This document shows, one piece after another, positions 1 through 5,933 of a stretch of 10,576 bases of DNA. Below the pieces are notes generated by a model that was given only the letters and a program-made list of their open reading frames with translations, was not told the origin of the DNA and ran no database searches. The position numbers and the translations under genes were made by a program. The stretch is from Nitrososphaeria archaeon (GTDB taxonomy: Archaea > Thermoproteota > Nitrososphaeria > Nitrososphaerales > Nitrososphaeraceae): assembly GCA_021324715.1 (NCBI GenBank), contig JAJPIN010000119.1, positions 1-10,576 on the forward strand. Direction: 5' to 3'. How positions within the stretch are numbered: the first letter of the stretch is position 1; every line of letters begins with the position of its first letter.

Positions 1-27
1 AAATTCACGGGGTTATATCGCAAATTC

Positions 28-35
28 AATATAAG
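28..35 (+). promoter_or_regulatory. TATA-like promoter element of the ComA-like gene
   Basis: The AATATAAG stretch is centred about 27 bases before the ATG at 59, the usual archaeal TATA-to-start-site distance. No Shine-Dalgarno motif lies before the ATG, so the transcript is probably leaderless. This supports the ATG at 59 as the real start. Seen directly; promoter function is inferred. Confidence 0.5.
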
Positions 36-58
36 CAATTTTTTACCTTATTTGTACT

Positions 59-1045
59 ATGCTGGATGATCTTGTCAAAGAGAGGGTCGATGATAAAAAG
101 CCCCGTCATGAAGGACTTACCCTTACAGTCGATAAGCTTGAATCATTTGATAAGGAAAACTTTGAGATATTGGCTCCTTTCATAGACCAAATTAAGATAT
201 ATAATACGTATCCCTTGTTAATTTCTGATAATCTTCTTCAGAAAAGAATATCGTTCTACCATGATTATGGTATAAAGGTATCTACCGGTAGTACACTTAC
301 TGAATATGCAATATCAGAAAATTCTCTTGATAAGTTCATAACAGAATGTAGTAGAATAGGTTTTGACATAATAGAAATTGGCGAGAACAGCATTGATTTA
401 GATGTCGATAAAAAGAAGAGAATATCTGATTCCATACATTCTACAGATTTGAAATTTAATTGGAAGATAGGAAAAAAAGATCCGCGTCATCAGATTGGAA
501 TTGATCTCACGCTTTTGAAAATTGACGAGGCAATAAAAGTGGGTGCAAAAAAAGTAATCTTAGAAGCTAATGAGGGAATCAACGTTGGAATATATGATCA
601 AAACGGTTCCATCATTTGGAACTATGTCGCAGCTCTGACTGCAAAATATCCACCCAGTACTTTTATTTTTGAGGCTCCATTAGCAATGCAACAGTCATCA
701 TTAATAGCAGAATTTGGTCAAAGGGTGAACCTTGCTGAAATTACAATTGATAATGTTGCATCTGTAGAATCTCAGCGGCGTGGATTTCTTTCTAAAGCCT
801 CTTTTGGGATGACTTTCTCACAAAAAGAAATAGGTGGAGGCCCTGCCTCGAAGTTTATCTATTATTTAATAAAAACTAAGCATCCAATAGAACAAGGCGA
901 TCTTATTGGAATTACTCATTTACCAAGAAGGACTGTTCAAAGTGCGATAGAAGATTTGAAGAATCAAGGCTTCATTATAGAACGAAACAGCCTGGATGAT
1001 AGTAGAAGAAAGGTGTATTATCCAGTCAAATCAGAGTGGTTGTGA
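59..1045 (+). CDS. Phosphosulfolactate synthase (ComA)-like protein with C-terminal winged-helix domain
   Basis: Residues about 18-255 match the ComA family, a TIM-barrel enzyme that adds sulfite to phosphoenolpyruvate to give (2R)-phospho-3-sulfolactate, the first step of coenzyme M synthesis in methanogens. Landmarks in order: GLTLTVDK (19-26), STGSTLTEY (75-83), IEIGENSIDL (105-114, for the family's 'vEiSdG' region), KIGKK (136-140), VILEANEG (166-173), FEAPLAMQQ (204-212), and VNLAEI followed by VESQRRGFL (223-244). The family's KFGWGT segment is replaced by IKIYNTY (45-51), so catalysis may differ. Residues about 264-325 form a MarR/TrmB-like winged helix: recognition helix near RRTVQSAIEDL (290-300), wing near 310-322. 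ComA alone is about 250 residues, so the last 70 are an addition. Methanogenesis genes are not in the window; the protein could make sulfolactate or act as a sulfonate-sensing regulator. Family assignment is firm, function is inference. Confidence 0.85.
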   Translation: MLDDLVKERVDDKKPRHEGLTLTVDKLESFDKENFEILAPFIDQIKIYNTYPLLISDNLLQKRISFYHDYGIKVSTGSTLTEYAISENSLDKFITECSRIGFDIIEIGENSIDLDVDKKKRISDSIHSTDLKFNWKIGKKDPRHQIGIDLTLLKIDEAIKVGAKKVILEANEGINVGIYDQNGSIIWNYVAALTAKYPPSTFIFEAPLAMQQSSLIAEFGQRVNLAEITIDNVASVESQRRGFLSKASFGMTFSQKEIGGGPASKFIYYLIKTKHPIEQGDLIGITHLPRRTVQSAIEDLKNQGFIIERNSLDDSRRKVYYPVKSEWL

Positions 1046-1133
1046 ATATCCTATATATCTAAACTATTTTCATTAAAGATATAATATTTTTCTTGTCAAT
1101 AGGCTATAATACTCTGCTGGAGCTGCCATTGAA

Positions 1134-1196
1134 TTAATAACGATTAGTGAAGAATTAGTAAAGAATACAAGATTCTCTGCTGCTAATCGTTACTAA
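1134..1196. repeat. Inverted repeat, 14-base arms with 13 matching, with a nested hairpin
   Basis: The arm TTAATAACGATTAG (1134-1147) is the reverse complement of CTAATCGTTACTAA (1183-1196) apart from one mismatch. Inside it, AGAAT (1162-1166) and ATTCT (1172-1176) form a second 5-base stem around a 5-base loop. It is not followed by a T-run, so it does not look like a simple terminator. It may be an operator, an RNA structure, or the remnant of a small palindromic element. Confidence 0.55.
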
Positions 1197-1236
1197 GGTG
1201 AATTAATTTTTATCATATCGTGATCAATTAATGCAG

Positions 1237-1270
1237 TTTATGCATGTTTTGTCAAAATTATGCATATTTA
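1237..1270 (+). promoter_or_regulatory. Pair of TTATGCAT boxes, candidate operator
   Basis: TTATGCAT occurs at 1239-1246 and again at 1259-1266, exactly 20 bases apart, which is about two helical turns, so both face the same side of the DNA. The core ATGCAT is itself a palindrome. A third partial copy, TTATGC (1294-1299), sits within the TATA-like element. This arrangement suits binding of a dimeric regulator upstream of the solute-binding protein gene. The repeats are seen; regulator and function are inferred. Confidence 0.4.
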
Positions 1271-1291
1271 CAAGTATTCAAATATGGTTTA

Positions 1292-1299
1292 ATTTATGC
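1292..1299 (+). promoter_or_regulatory. TATA-like promoter element of the solute-binding protein gene
   Basis: ATTTATGC is centred about 24 bases before the ATG at 1319, which fits a leaderless archaeal transcript. It overlaps a partial copy of the TTATGCAT box found twice upstream, so a regulator bound there could block TBP. Confidence 0.45.
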
Positions 1300-1318
1300 T
1301 TTAATTTAGATAGAATAC

Positions 1319-2389
1319 ATGAGCAAAAAATTTAAAGTCTTGGTAATCTTAGCTACGTTACTTATAGCAGGATTTATTGTTACACCTCAGGCGAATGCAC
1401 AGCTAACACAAAAAAAGGCACTTAGACTAGGATACTTTCCCAATATAACGCACGCACAGGCAGTAATTGGAGTAGGAAATGGAGATTACCAGAAAGCACT
1501 TGGTAATAACATAGAGCTAAAACCTTTCACGTTCAATGCAGGTCCATCGGCTACAGAAGCACTTTTGGCAAATCAGATCGACGCAACGTACATAGGTCCG
1601 AATCCAACCGTTAATGGTTATGTAGTCTCTCAAGGAACGGCCGATAGAGTAATATCTGGTGCCGCAAGCGGAGGAGCAGTCTTTATAGTAAGAAATGATT
1701 CTGGTATTCAATCGCCCAAAGACTTTGCAGGTAAAAAATTTGCTTCACCACAACTAGGAAATACTCAAGATGTTGCATTGAGAAAATATTTACTAGATAA
1801 CGGATACAAGACAAAGGACAAAGGGGGAAATGTTGAGGTTCTCCCAGTTAAAAATCCAGATATCTTGACATTATTCTTAAAGAAGGAGATCGACGGAGCT
1901 TGGGTGCCTGAACCCTGGGGTGAAAAACTAATCAAGGAAGGTAATGGCAGATTATTTTTGGATGAACGAACATTATGGCCAAAAGGAAAATTTGTTACTG
2001 CAAATATAATTGTCAACCCTGAATACCTTCGCAACAATCCAGAGGTAATAAAAAAGCTGTTGGAAGCGCATGTAAACGAGACACAATGGATAAACGGTCA
2101 TAAAGAAGAGGCACTGAAGACTTTTAATATCGAGCTAAAAAAACTTACAGGTCAAACTATTCCAGACGATCAACTCAAGCAAGCCTTTTCCAGACTTGAG
2201 CTAACTTATGATCCCTTACGAGAAACACTAATCAAGTCTGCAAATGATGCATTTGATGTAGGCTTTCTAGGCAAAACCAGACCTGACTTGAGTGGTATTT
2301 TTGATCTAAAGATCCTTAATGAAGTATTGAAAGAAAAAGGGCTTCAGAGTATCGCAGGAACTGTAAACCAATCCCTATTAGCGCATTAG
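1319..2389 (+). CDS. Secreted ABC-transporter substrate-binding protein, SsuA/TauA/NrtA family
   Basis: This is the extracytoplasmic receptor of an importer for aliphatic sulfonates, taurine, nitrate or a related small anion. A signal peptide covers residues 1-27: lysines at 3-6, a hydrophobic core to about 21, then PQANA before Q28. The mature part begins LRLGYFPNITHAQAV (35-49), typical of the SsuA/NrtA branch, followed by FNAGPSATEALLANQIDATYIGPNP (72-96, split here only by naming its ends), ASPQLGNTQD (142-151) and DGAWVPEPWGEKL (192-204), the usual ligand-binding and hinge landmarks. Length (356) is normal. There is no lipobox cysteine and no C-terminal membrane helix, so it is unclear how it stays at the cell surface. 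No permease or ATPase gene lies in the window: the next gene points the other way. Location after a ComA-like gene favours a sulfonate ligand, but this is inference. Confidence 0.88.
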   Translation: MSKKFKVLVILATLLIAGFIVTPQANAQLTQKKALRLGYFPNITHAQAVIGVGNGDYQKALGNNIELKPFTFNAGPSATEALLANQIDATYIGPNPTVNGYVVSQGTADRVISGAASGGAVFIVRNDSGIQSPKDFAGKKFASPQLGNTQDVALRKYLLDNGYKTKDKGGNVEVLPVKNPDILTLFLKKEIDGAWVPEPWGEKLIKEGNGRLFLDERTLWPKGKFVTANIIVNPEYLRNNPEVIKKLLEAHVNETQWINGHKEEALKTFNIELKKLTGQTIPDDQLKQAFSRLELTYDPLRETLIKSANDAFDVGFLGKTRPDLSGIFDLKILNEVLKEKGLQSIAGTVNQSLLAH

Positions 2390-2460
2390 GTCTTCATAGC
2401 GCGATGTCTATGTTGGCCAATGGATTGGGGTTAAAGAATGCTTCCTAGGAAATATTATAT

Positions 2461-3699
2461 TTATTTCATAGATACAGCACACGAGTTTGGGCCGGCTTCC
2501 AAATCAGGCATTTGCATGTCATCAAATGGCAGGATTTTCTTGTTGATATCTATTATCGTTTTATAGTTCATTGGTCTAGATGGCAAAGTGTCTGTAACAA
2601 AATGAACAAATTCATCCTTATCCATAGAGAGATGTTTTATTTTCTCTTTTATTGAGCCAATCGTGTCAGCTATAGGTATACCATGCTTTAGCGTTATTGA
2701 ACTTCCATTAAAATGCGCAGGAAGAATCAAAGTATTTTCTGGTAACTGAATTACTAATTGATGATAGGTTTCGTATAGCAACCCGGCATATTTTTTCGCT
2801 TCTTCTCGTAAATCAGGTCTTCCCACACCATCAACGAAAAGGGTATCTCCAGTGAACAAGTAAGGATTTGTAGAAAGATCATGGGAGCTTTCTGCTGTAG
2901 GAATATCTTCAGAATTCTCTATCAAAAAAGACATACTACCATTCGTATGTCCTGGAGTGTGAATCGCTCTTAGTGAAATATTTTTCGATACTTCTATTTG
3001 TTCTCCACCTTTTATGTAATTGATGTTAATTTCCATATTTTCGCTATGATAATCTTCCACGGAGCTGAAATAAGCCCCTACCCGAGAGTTTGTCTCAGTA
3101 GATATAGTTGTGACTAACTTTGCTACTCCAGAGACATGGTCCGCATGTTGATGCGTGTCGATTACCTTTATTATTTTCAATCCATTTTCCTTGGCGACAT
3201 TCAAAAAAGCCTCGTAAACTTCTCGACTTGGATCTATGACTACGGCTGCACCATCTTCTTTTGAAGATACAATATATCCCATACAACCTTTAGATATCCT
3301 TCTTACCTGCCATATTCTAAAAGGAGCTTCCTTAGGAACATCAATCTCCGCAACATCAGATACTCTATTCCAACTTGCCATTCCACCCCTGACACTTTTT
3401 ACATTATATCCTAATTGGCTAAGTAGTCTCGCTGCCATCATAGACCTATTTCCATGCGAACAAACAGTAACAATTTCTTTATCTTTTGGGATCTCTTTTA
3501 ACAAATTAGAGTCATTCAGAAATAAACGATCAACGGGTATCAACTTGGGGTTTTGATGACTATCGTAGGATAATCTCCAAGACTCATATTCTTGAGGCGT
3601 TCTAACATCCAAAATAAAAATATCCTCATGGTTATCAATTTTCTTTTTTAATTCAGTAGGTTCTATTTCTTGACGATTATCTGTCTTCTGGTCGTCCAT
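2461..3699 (-). CDS. Rhodanese plus metallo-beta-lactamase fusion, persulfide dioxygenase type
   Basis: Residues about 10-115 are a rhodanese domain: LDVRTPQEYES (30-40) and an active-site loop CSHGNRS with Cys80, which carries a persulfide in the family. Residues about 125-345 are a metallo-beta-lactamase fold of the ETHE1/glyoxalase II-like group: THQHADH (182-188; ligands His183, His185, Asp187, His188), HTPGH (247-251), FTGDTLF with Asp285, VGRPDL (292-297) and PAH with His329. ETHE1-type enzymes use one iron to oxidise glutathione persulfide or a similar thiol persulfide to sulfite; the rhodanese domain moves sulfane sulfur. The carrier thiol in this organism is unknown. The last 65 residues, ending with Cys407, form an extension I cannot assign. 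The better-known fusions carry the lactamase domain first, so the order here is reversed. It converges on the sulfonate-binding protein gene. Confidence 0.88.
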   Translation of the reverse strand: MDDQKTDNRQEIEPTELKKKIDNHEDIFILDVRTPQEYESWRLSYDSHQNPKLIPVDRLFLNDSNLLKEIPKDKEIVTVCSHGNRSMMAARLLSQLGYNVKSVRGGMASWNRVSDVAEIDVPKEAPFRIWQVRRISKGCMGYIVSSKEDGAAVVIDPSREVYEAFLNVAKENGLKIIKVIDTHQHADHVSGVAKLVTTISTETNSRVGAYFSSVEDYHSENMEININYIKGGEQIEVSKNISLRAIHTPGHTNGSMSFLIENSEDIPTAESSHDLSTNPYLFTGDTLFVDGVGRPDLREEAKKYAGLLYETYHQLVIQLPENTLILPAHFNGSSITLKHGIPIADTIGSIKEKIKHLSMDKDEFVHFVTDTLPSRPMNYKTIIDINKKILPFDDMQMPDLEAGPNSCAVSMK

Positions 3700-3725
3700 A
3701 TCTCATTATAGAAAGGTAAACACTA

Positions 3726-3733
3726 GTTAAATA
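3726..3733 (-). promoter_or_regulatory. TATA-like element of the rhodanese/lactamase gene
   Basis: Read on the minus strand this is TATTTAAC, centred about 30 bases before the ATG at 3699. It predicts a start site a few bases upstream of the ATG and so a very short leader. Confidence 0.4.
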
Positions 3734-4060
3734 GATATTTATTCAATTAGTCGCATAGTCACAAGAATTTGTCCTTGCCGACTTAATCTAATCTTATCAA
3801 TCGAAGCTTGATAGTTCCAATTCGGGGAACATTTGATTGCCATCTTTTAAAATTATCACTGAGATTAATTTATTTTCTATCAATTAAATAAAAGTTCGTA
3901 AAATTTCAATCAATTATGGACAATTTTGGGAGATAAATATTTAGCGTGCGTATGTACATAAACTTAATCTCAGATAAGAGGTCTAGCATTAGTAAATTTG
4001 ATGAGATATAATCGAAATCAAGAGCTATTTTAGTTCTCTATAGTATTATCTGAACCTTTT

Positions 4061-4068
4061 TTTAATAC
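4061..4068 (+). promoter_or_regulatory. TATA-like element of the His-rich secreted protein gene
   Basis: TTTAATAC is centred about 25 bases before the ATG at 4089, predicting a leaderless transcript. The 4021-4037 hairpin lies just upstream and could be an operator. Confidence 0.45.
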
Positions 4069-4088
4069 TTTGAATTTAATAAGACAGT

Positions 4089-4616
4089 ATGAAACATTTT
4101 CAGTTAATTATTTTAATAGCACTTGGAGTATTTTGCCTAAGTTCCATGGGTATTATTAATGACTATGCAATCGAAGTGTCAGCGCAATATCCAATTATTG
4201 ACGGTATTAGGTGCGACCGTACTGAAATCCTTGACTTTCATTATCATGCACACCTCAATATCTTTGTCAACGGTTCCTCATACTTAATTCCTGCAGGTAT
4301 AGGAATTAAACTTCCTGACTGCATATATTGGCTGCATACCCACGACGCTTCAGGATTGATACATATAGAATCTCCACAAAACAATACCTTCAACCTAGGA
4401 GAATTCTTTGATATTTGGGGCCAAAAATTCAACAATAATCAGATATTTGGTTTAAAAGCTGATAACTCAACTGATAGAACACTCACTGTTTACTTGAATG
4501 GGACGGCAATTAATCGCACGTCATACAGGGATATCCCGATACTTAATCATGAAGACATTGTAATTATCTACGGGACTCGTCCGCCAGAAATTCCACAATA
4601 TAAATTTCTTTATTGA
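4089..4616 (+). CDS. Secreted histidine-rich protein of unknown function, possible metal binder
   Basis: I do not recognise a named family. A signal peptide or N-terminal anchor is clear: hydrophobic residues about 5-23, then VSAQ (30-33) as a likely cleavage site, giving a mature protein of roughly 143 residues outside the cell. The mature part is beta-rich with N-x-S/T sites. It has a HYHAH cluster (His51, His53, His55), a conserved-looking WLHTHDASGLIHIESP stretch (81-96, with His83, His85, His92), and LGEFFDIWG (103-111). His154 and an acidic neighbour come late. Cys42 and Cys78 could form a disulfide. Clustered H-x-H pairs in an exported protein suggest binding of copper, zinc or another metal, which is inference. 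It stands alone, with its own promoter, next to a gene-poor region. The gene is very likely real; the function is open. Confidence 0.75.
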   Translation: MKHFQLIILIALGVFCLSSMGIINDYAIEVSAQYPIIDGIRCDRTEILDFHYHAHLNIFVNGSSYLIPAGIGIKLPDCIYWLHTHDASGLIHIESPQNNTFNLGEFFDIWGQKFNNNQIFGLKADNSTDRTLTVYLNGTAINRTSYRDIPILNHEDIVIIYGTRPPEIPQYKFLY

Positions 4617-4792
4617 GTAACGATAAGTTTGCTAACTCTTAATTATGATCTCTTTTTGTACAAAACTTTATTGAATCCGAAGACCTTAAAATTGTATCTA
4701 GTTTCTTACGAACTGTTGGTACTTTGCCCAAAAGATAAACTTAACCTCATAGTAGTATCATTGAATTATCTTGCCTTTACTCCGCGAATCAG
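4617..4792. other. Non-coding stretch between the His-rich protein gene and the response-regulator remnant
   Basis: An open frame starting at a TTG (4629) runs to 4826 on the plus strand. Its product is hydrophobic low-complexity sequence, it has no TATA element at the expected place, and it runs into the remnant of a gene on the other strand, so I do not accept it. I see no other structure here. Confidence 0.4.
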
Positions 4793-5221
4793 TCATACGT
4801 TGAACAGAACAGAACAGAACATGTAATCATAAATATTGAGTTGCTTATTTACTTCTAAGCACAGGTCTTCTATTTTAATTGATTTTTGAAGAAATCCATT
4901 ATTATTTCTCTTTTCGTAAGGTCTTGAAATAATTTATCATTAATTTCAAACTCAGTCATTAGTATCGTTCTAATAAAGGGATTTACAAGTTTTATGTTAT
5001 TAATTTTATTCCATTCAAATTGGGCATATTAAAATCAGATATTACCAATGCATAGTCGGATTTGTTATTTTTAATATGTTCAAGGGCCAAAGTAGGTTCT
5101 GTAAATGCATATATTCGTCTCCTACGGTAGTCTGCAATGCAACTCGGAACAGTCCAGTAATATCTGGTTTGTCATCTACTATGGAAATAATTTTACTCTC
5201 AGGAGAAAACAAAGCTGTCAA
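4793..5221 (-). pseudogene. Decayed response-regulator receiver domain, broken by three frameshifts
   Basis: Read on the minus strand, four pieces in shifting frames line up end to end with a CheY-like receiver domain. Piece one (about 5221-5106) reads SPESKIISIVDDKPDITGLF, with the acidic Asp pair at 5176-5171. Piece two (5105-4995) reads FTEPTLALEHIKNNKSDYAL and continues VISDFNMPNLNGIKLI, with the phospho-acceptor Asp codon at 5036-5034; it then hits TAA at 4994-4992. Piece three (about 4995-4898) reads IKLVNPFIRTILMTEFEIND, holding the conserved Thr. Piece four (4897-4793) reads GFLQKSIKIEDLCLEVNKQL, with the conserved Lys. A TTG at 5221 could be the original start. All landmark residues survive but no single frame spans them, so the gene is recently dead unless sequencing errors cluster here. 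It was probably a single-domain regulator. Confidence 0.82.
4802..4821 (+). repeat. Tandem repeat, four copies of GAACA
   Basis: Four exact head-to-tail copies of the 5-base unit GAACA. They lie in the very end of the decayed response-regulator gene, after the conserved core. Slippage in such a repeat changes the reading frame, so the array may have grown after, or helped cause, the loss of the gene's end. Confidence 0.8.
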
Positions 5222-5364
5222 ACCTCTACAATTCCAGTGAATATATAACCTATCATCGATTCTATGAAGAAGGCCTGATTATAAGATTTGGATATATTCG
5301 TTCAATGAGTAACATTAATCGGATTCAAAGCACAAAATTAGAGTTTCTGAAGATAAATAGGGAC
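5222..5364. other. Spacer between the response-regulator remnant and the small membrane protein gene
   Basis: The frame of the first receiver-domain piece stays open upstream to about 5278, but what it encodes there does not resemble a regulator N-terminus. A 27-codon plus-strand frame from 5306 has no support. Nothing else is seen. Confidence 0.35.
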
Positions 5365-5622
5365 TTATCTTACCATAGTATTATTTGAAATATTTTGACA
5401 CATTAATTCTGCTAATTGTCTATTATCGCTCGTCAAATTCATGAAAAAATCATTACTTAAGCGATTTCTGTTTAATATCTGGTTTACTCCTTTTGTTACA
5501 TTTCCACTAGCGCAAATTCCATTTTCGTTAATTATGGCGTTCGTAGATCGAAAATACAAAGTCAGAGGCACACAAATCAACGCTAGCAAAACGAATATCC
5601 AGATGACAGTTATCTCATTCAT
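5365..5622 (-). CDS. Small membrane-anchored hypothetical protein
   Basis: 85 residues, not recognised. A single hydrophobic helix lies at about 6-24 with only an acidic residue before it, followed by LYFRSTN, so it may be an N-terminal anchor or an uncleaved signal sequence. The rest is polar and Asn-rich, with N-x-S/T sites at 41, 62, 77 and 80 and two cysteines outside the membrane segment (Cys37, Cys75), a pattern common in exported archaeal proteins. The upstream TATA-like stretch is weak (ATAATAAT near -26). A 67-residue open frame covers the same DNA on the other strand but has a less protein-like make-up. The gene probably exists; function cannot be stated. Confidence 0.5.
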   Translation of the reverse strand: MNEITVIWIFVLLALICVPLTLYFRSTNAIINENGICASGNVTKGVNQILNRNRLSNDFFMNLTSDNRQLAELMCQNISNNTMVR

Positions 5623-5933
5623 TTATTATACTAAACTTGCATGATTATTATGGTAAACGGAAGATTCATTAGGAATTTTTAATTATTAGTTTGAAAATAA
5701 AATTGCAAATACTGATGCTTAGATCGATAACTCAAAATTGCACTATTAATTCAGTGCTTCAAATATGGGATGATGATAAAAATCACGTAAATAGACGAGA
5801 AAGTATACTCCTTAATGCACTTAATAGATATTAAGATGGTGACTATGTGTTTACATGTGAACCACTTTTTGCGTTTTATGAATATATACAAGATTAACAT
5901 TATTTATCTAGCAAGTAGTAGCTGTGAAATATT
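5623..5933. other. Intergenic region with one possible short frame
   Basis: Mostly AT-rich spacer carrying the promoter of the hemerythrin-like gene. One plus-strand frame stays open from before 5700 to TAA at 5832-5834; from the ATG at 5715 it would give 39 residues ending WDDDKNHVNRRESILLNALN plus RY. It looks more protein-like than random spacer and may be a gene fragment, but has no clear promoter and I cannot name it. I see no RNA gene. Confidence 0.3.
5901..5908 (+). promoter_or_regulatory. TATA-like element of the hemerythrin-like gene
   Basis: TATTTATC is centred about 30 bases before the TTG at 5934. It predicts a start site a few bases upstream of that TTG, supporting TTG as the start codon. 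Confidence 0.45.

Larger units (their letters stand above)
1046..1318. other. Intergenic region upstream of the solute-binding protein gene
   Basis: No gene is visible here. Just after the ComA-like gene there is a T-rich run (about 1087-1093) that could end transcription, as U-rich tracts do in archaea. Then come a structured inverted repeat (1134-1196) and two TTATGCAT boxes (1239-1246 and 1259-1266), followed by a TATA-like element. The region looks like a regulated promoter for the gene at 1319. Confidence 0.5.
3700..4088. other. Intergenic region between divergent genes, with small hairpins
   Basis: No convincing coding frame is present. It holds promoter elements for both flanking genes. 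Two adjacent hairpins lie at 3795-3813 (TATCAA/TTGATA, 7-base loop) and 3814-3830 (GTTCC/GGAAC, 7-base loop). A 10-base inverted repeat, CTGAGATTAA (3859-3868) and TTAATCTCAG (3964-3973), is spaced 95 bases apart. A 7-base stem with one G-T pair lies at 4021-4037. The paired hairpins could belong to a small RNA or a regulator site, but nothing proves expression. The region is long for this genome's gene spacing. Confidence 0.4.

Noticed and set aside
2390..2460. Small palindrome CCAAT-GG-ATTGG (2417-2428) between convergent genes as a terminator
   Set aside because: The stem is short with a two-base loop and no T-run follows on either strand.
3814..3830. GTTCC...GGAAC stem resembling a tRNA T-arm
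   Set aside because: No acceptor, D-arm or anticodon stem can be built around it, so it is not a tRNA.
4629..4826. 65-residue plus-strand open frame starting at TTG
   Set aside because: Low-complexity Leu/Tyr/Ser composition, no TATA element at the right distance, and its end overlaps the response-regulator remnant on the other strand and the GAACA repeat.
5441..5644. 67-residue plus-strand open frame
   Set aside because: Lies opposite the small membrane-anchored protein gene; the minus-strand product has the more plausible anchor plus polar exported part.
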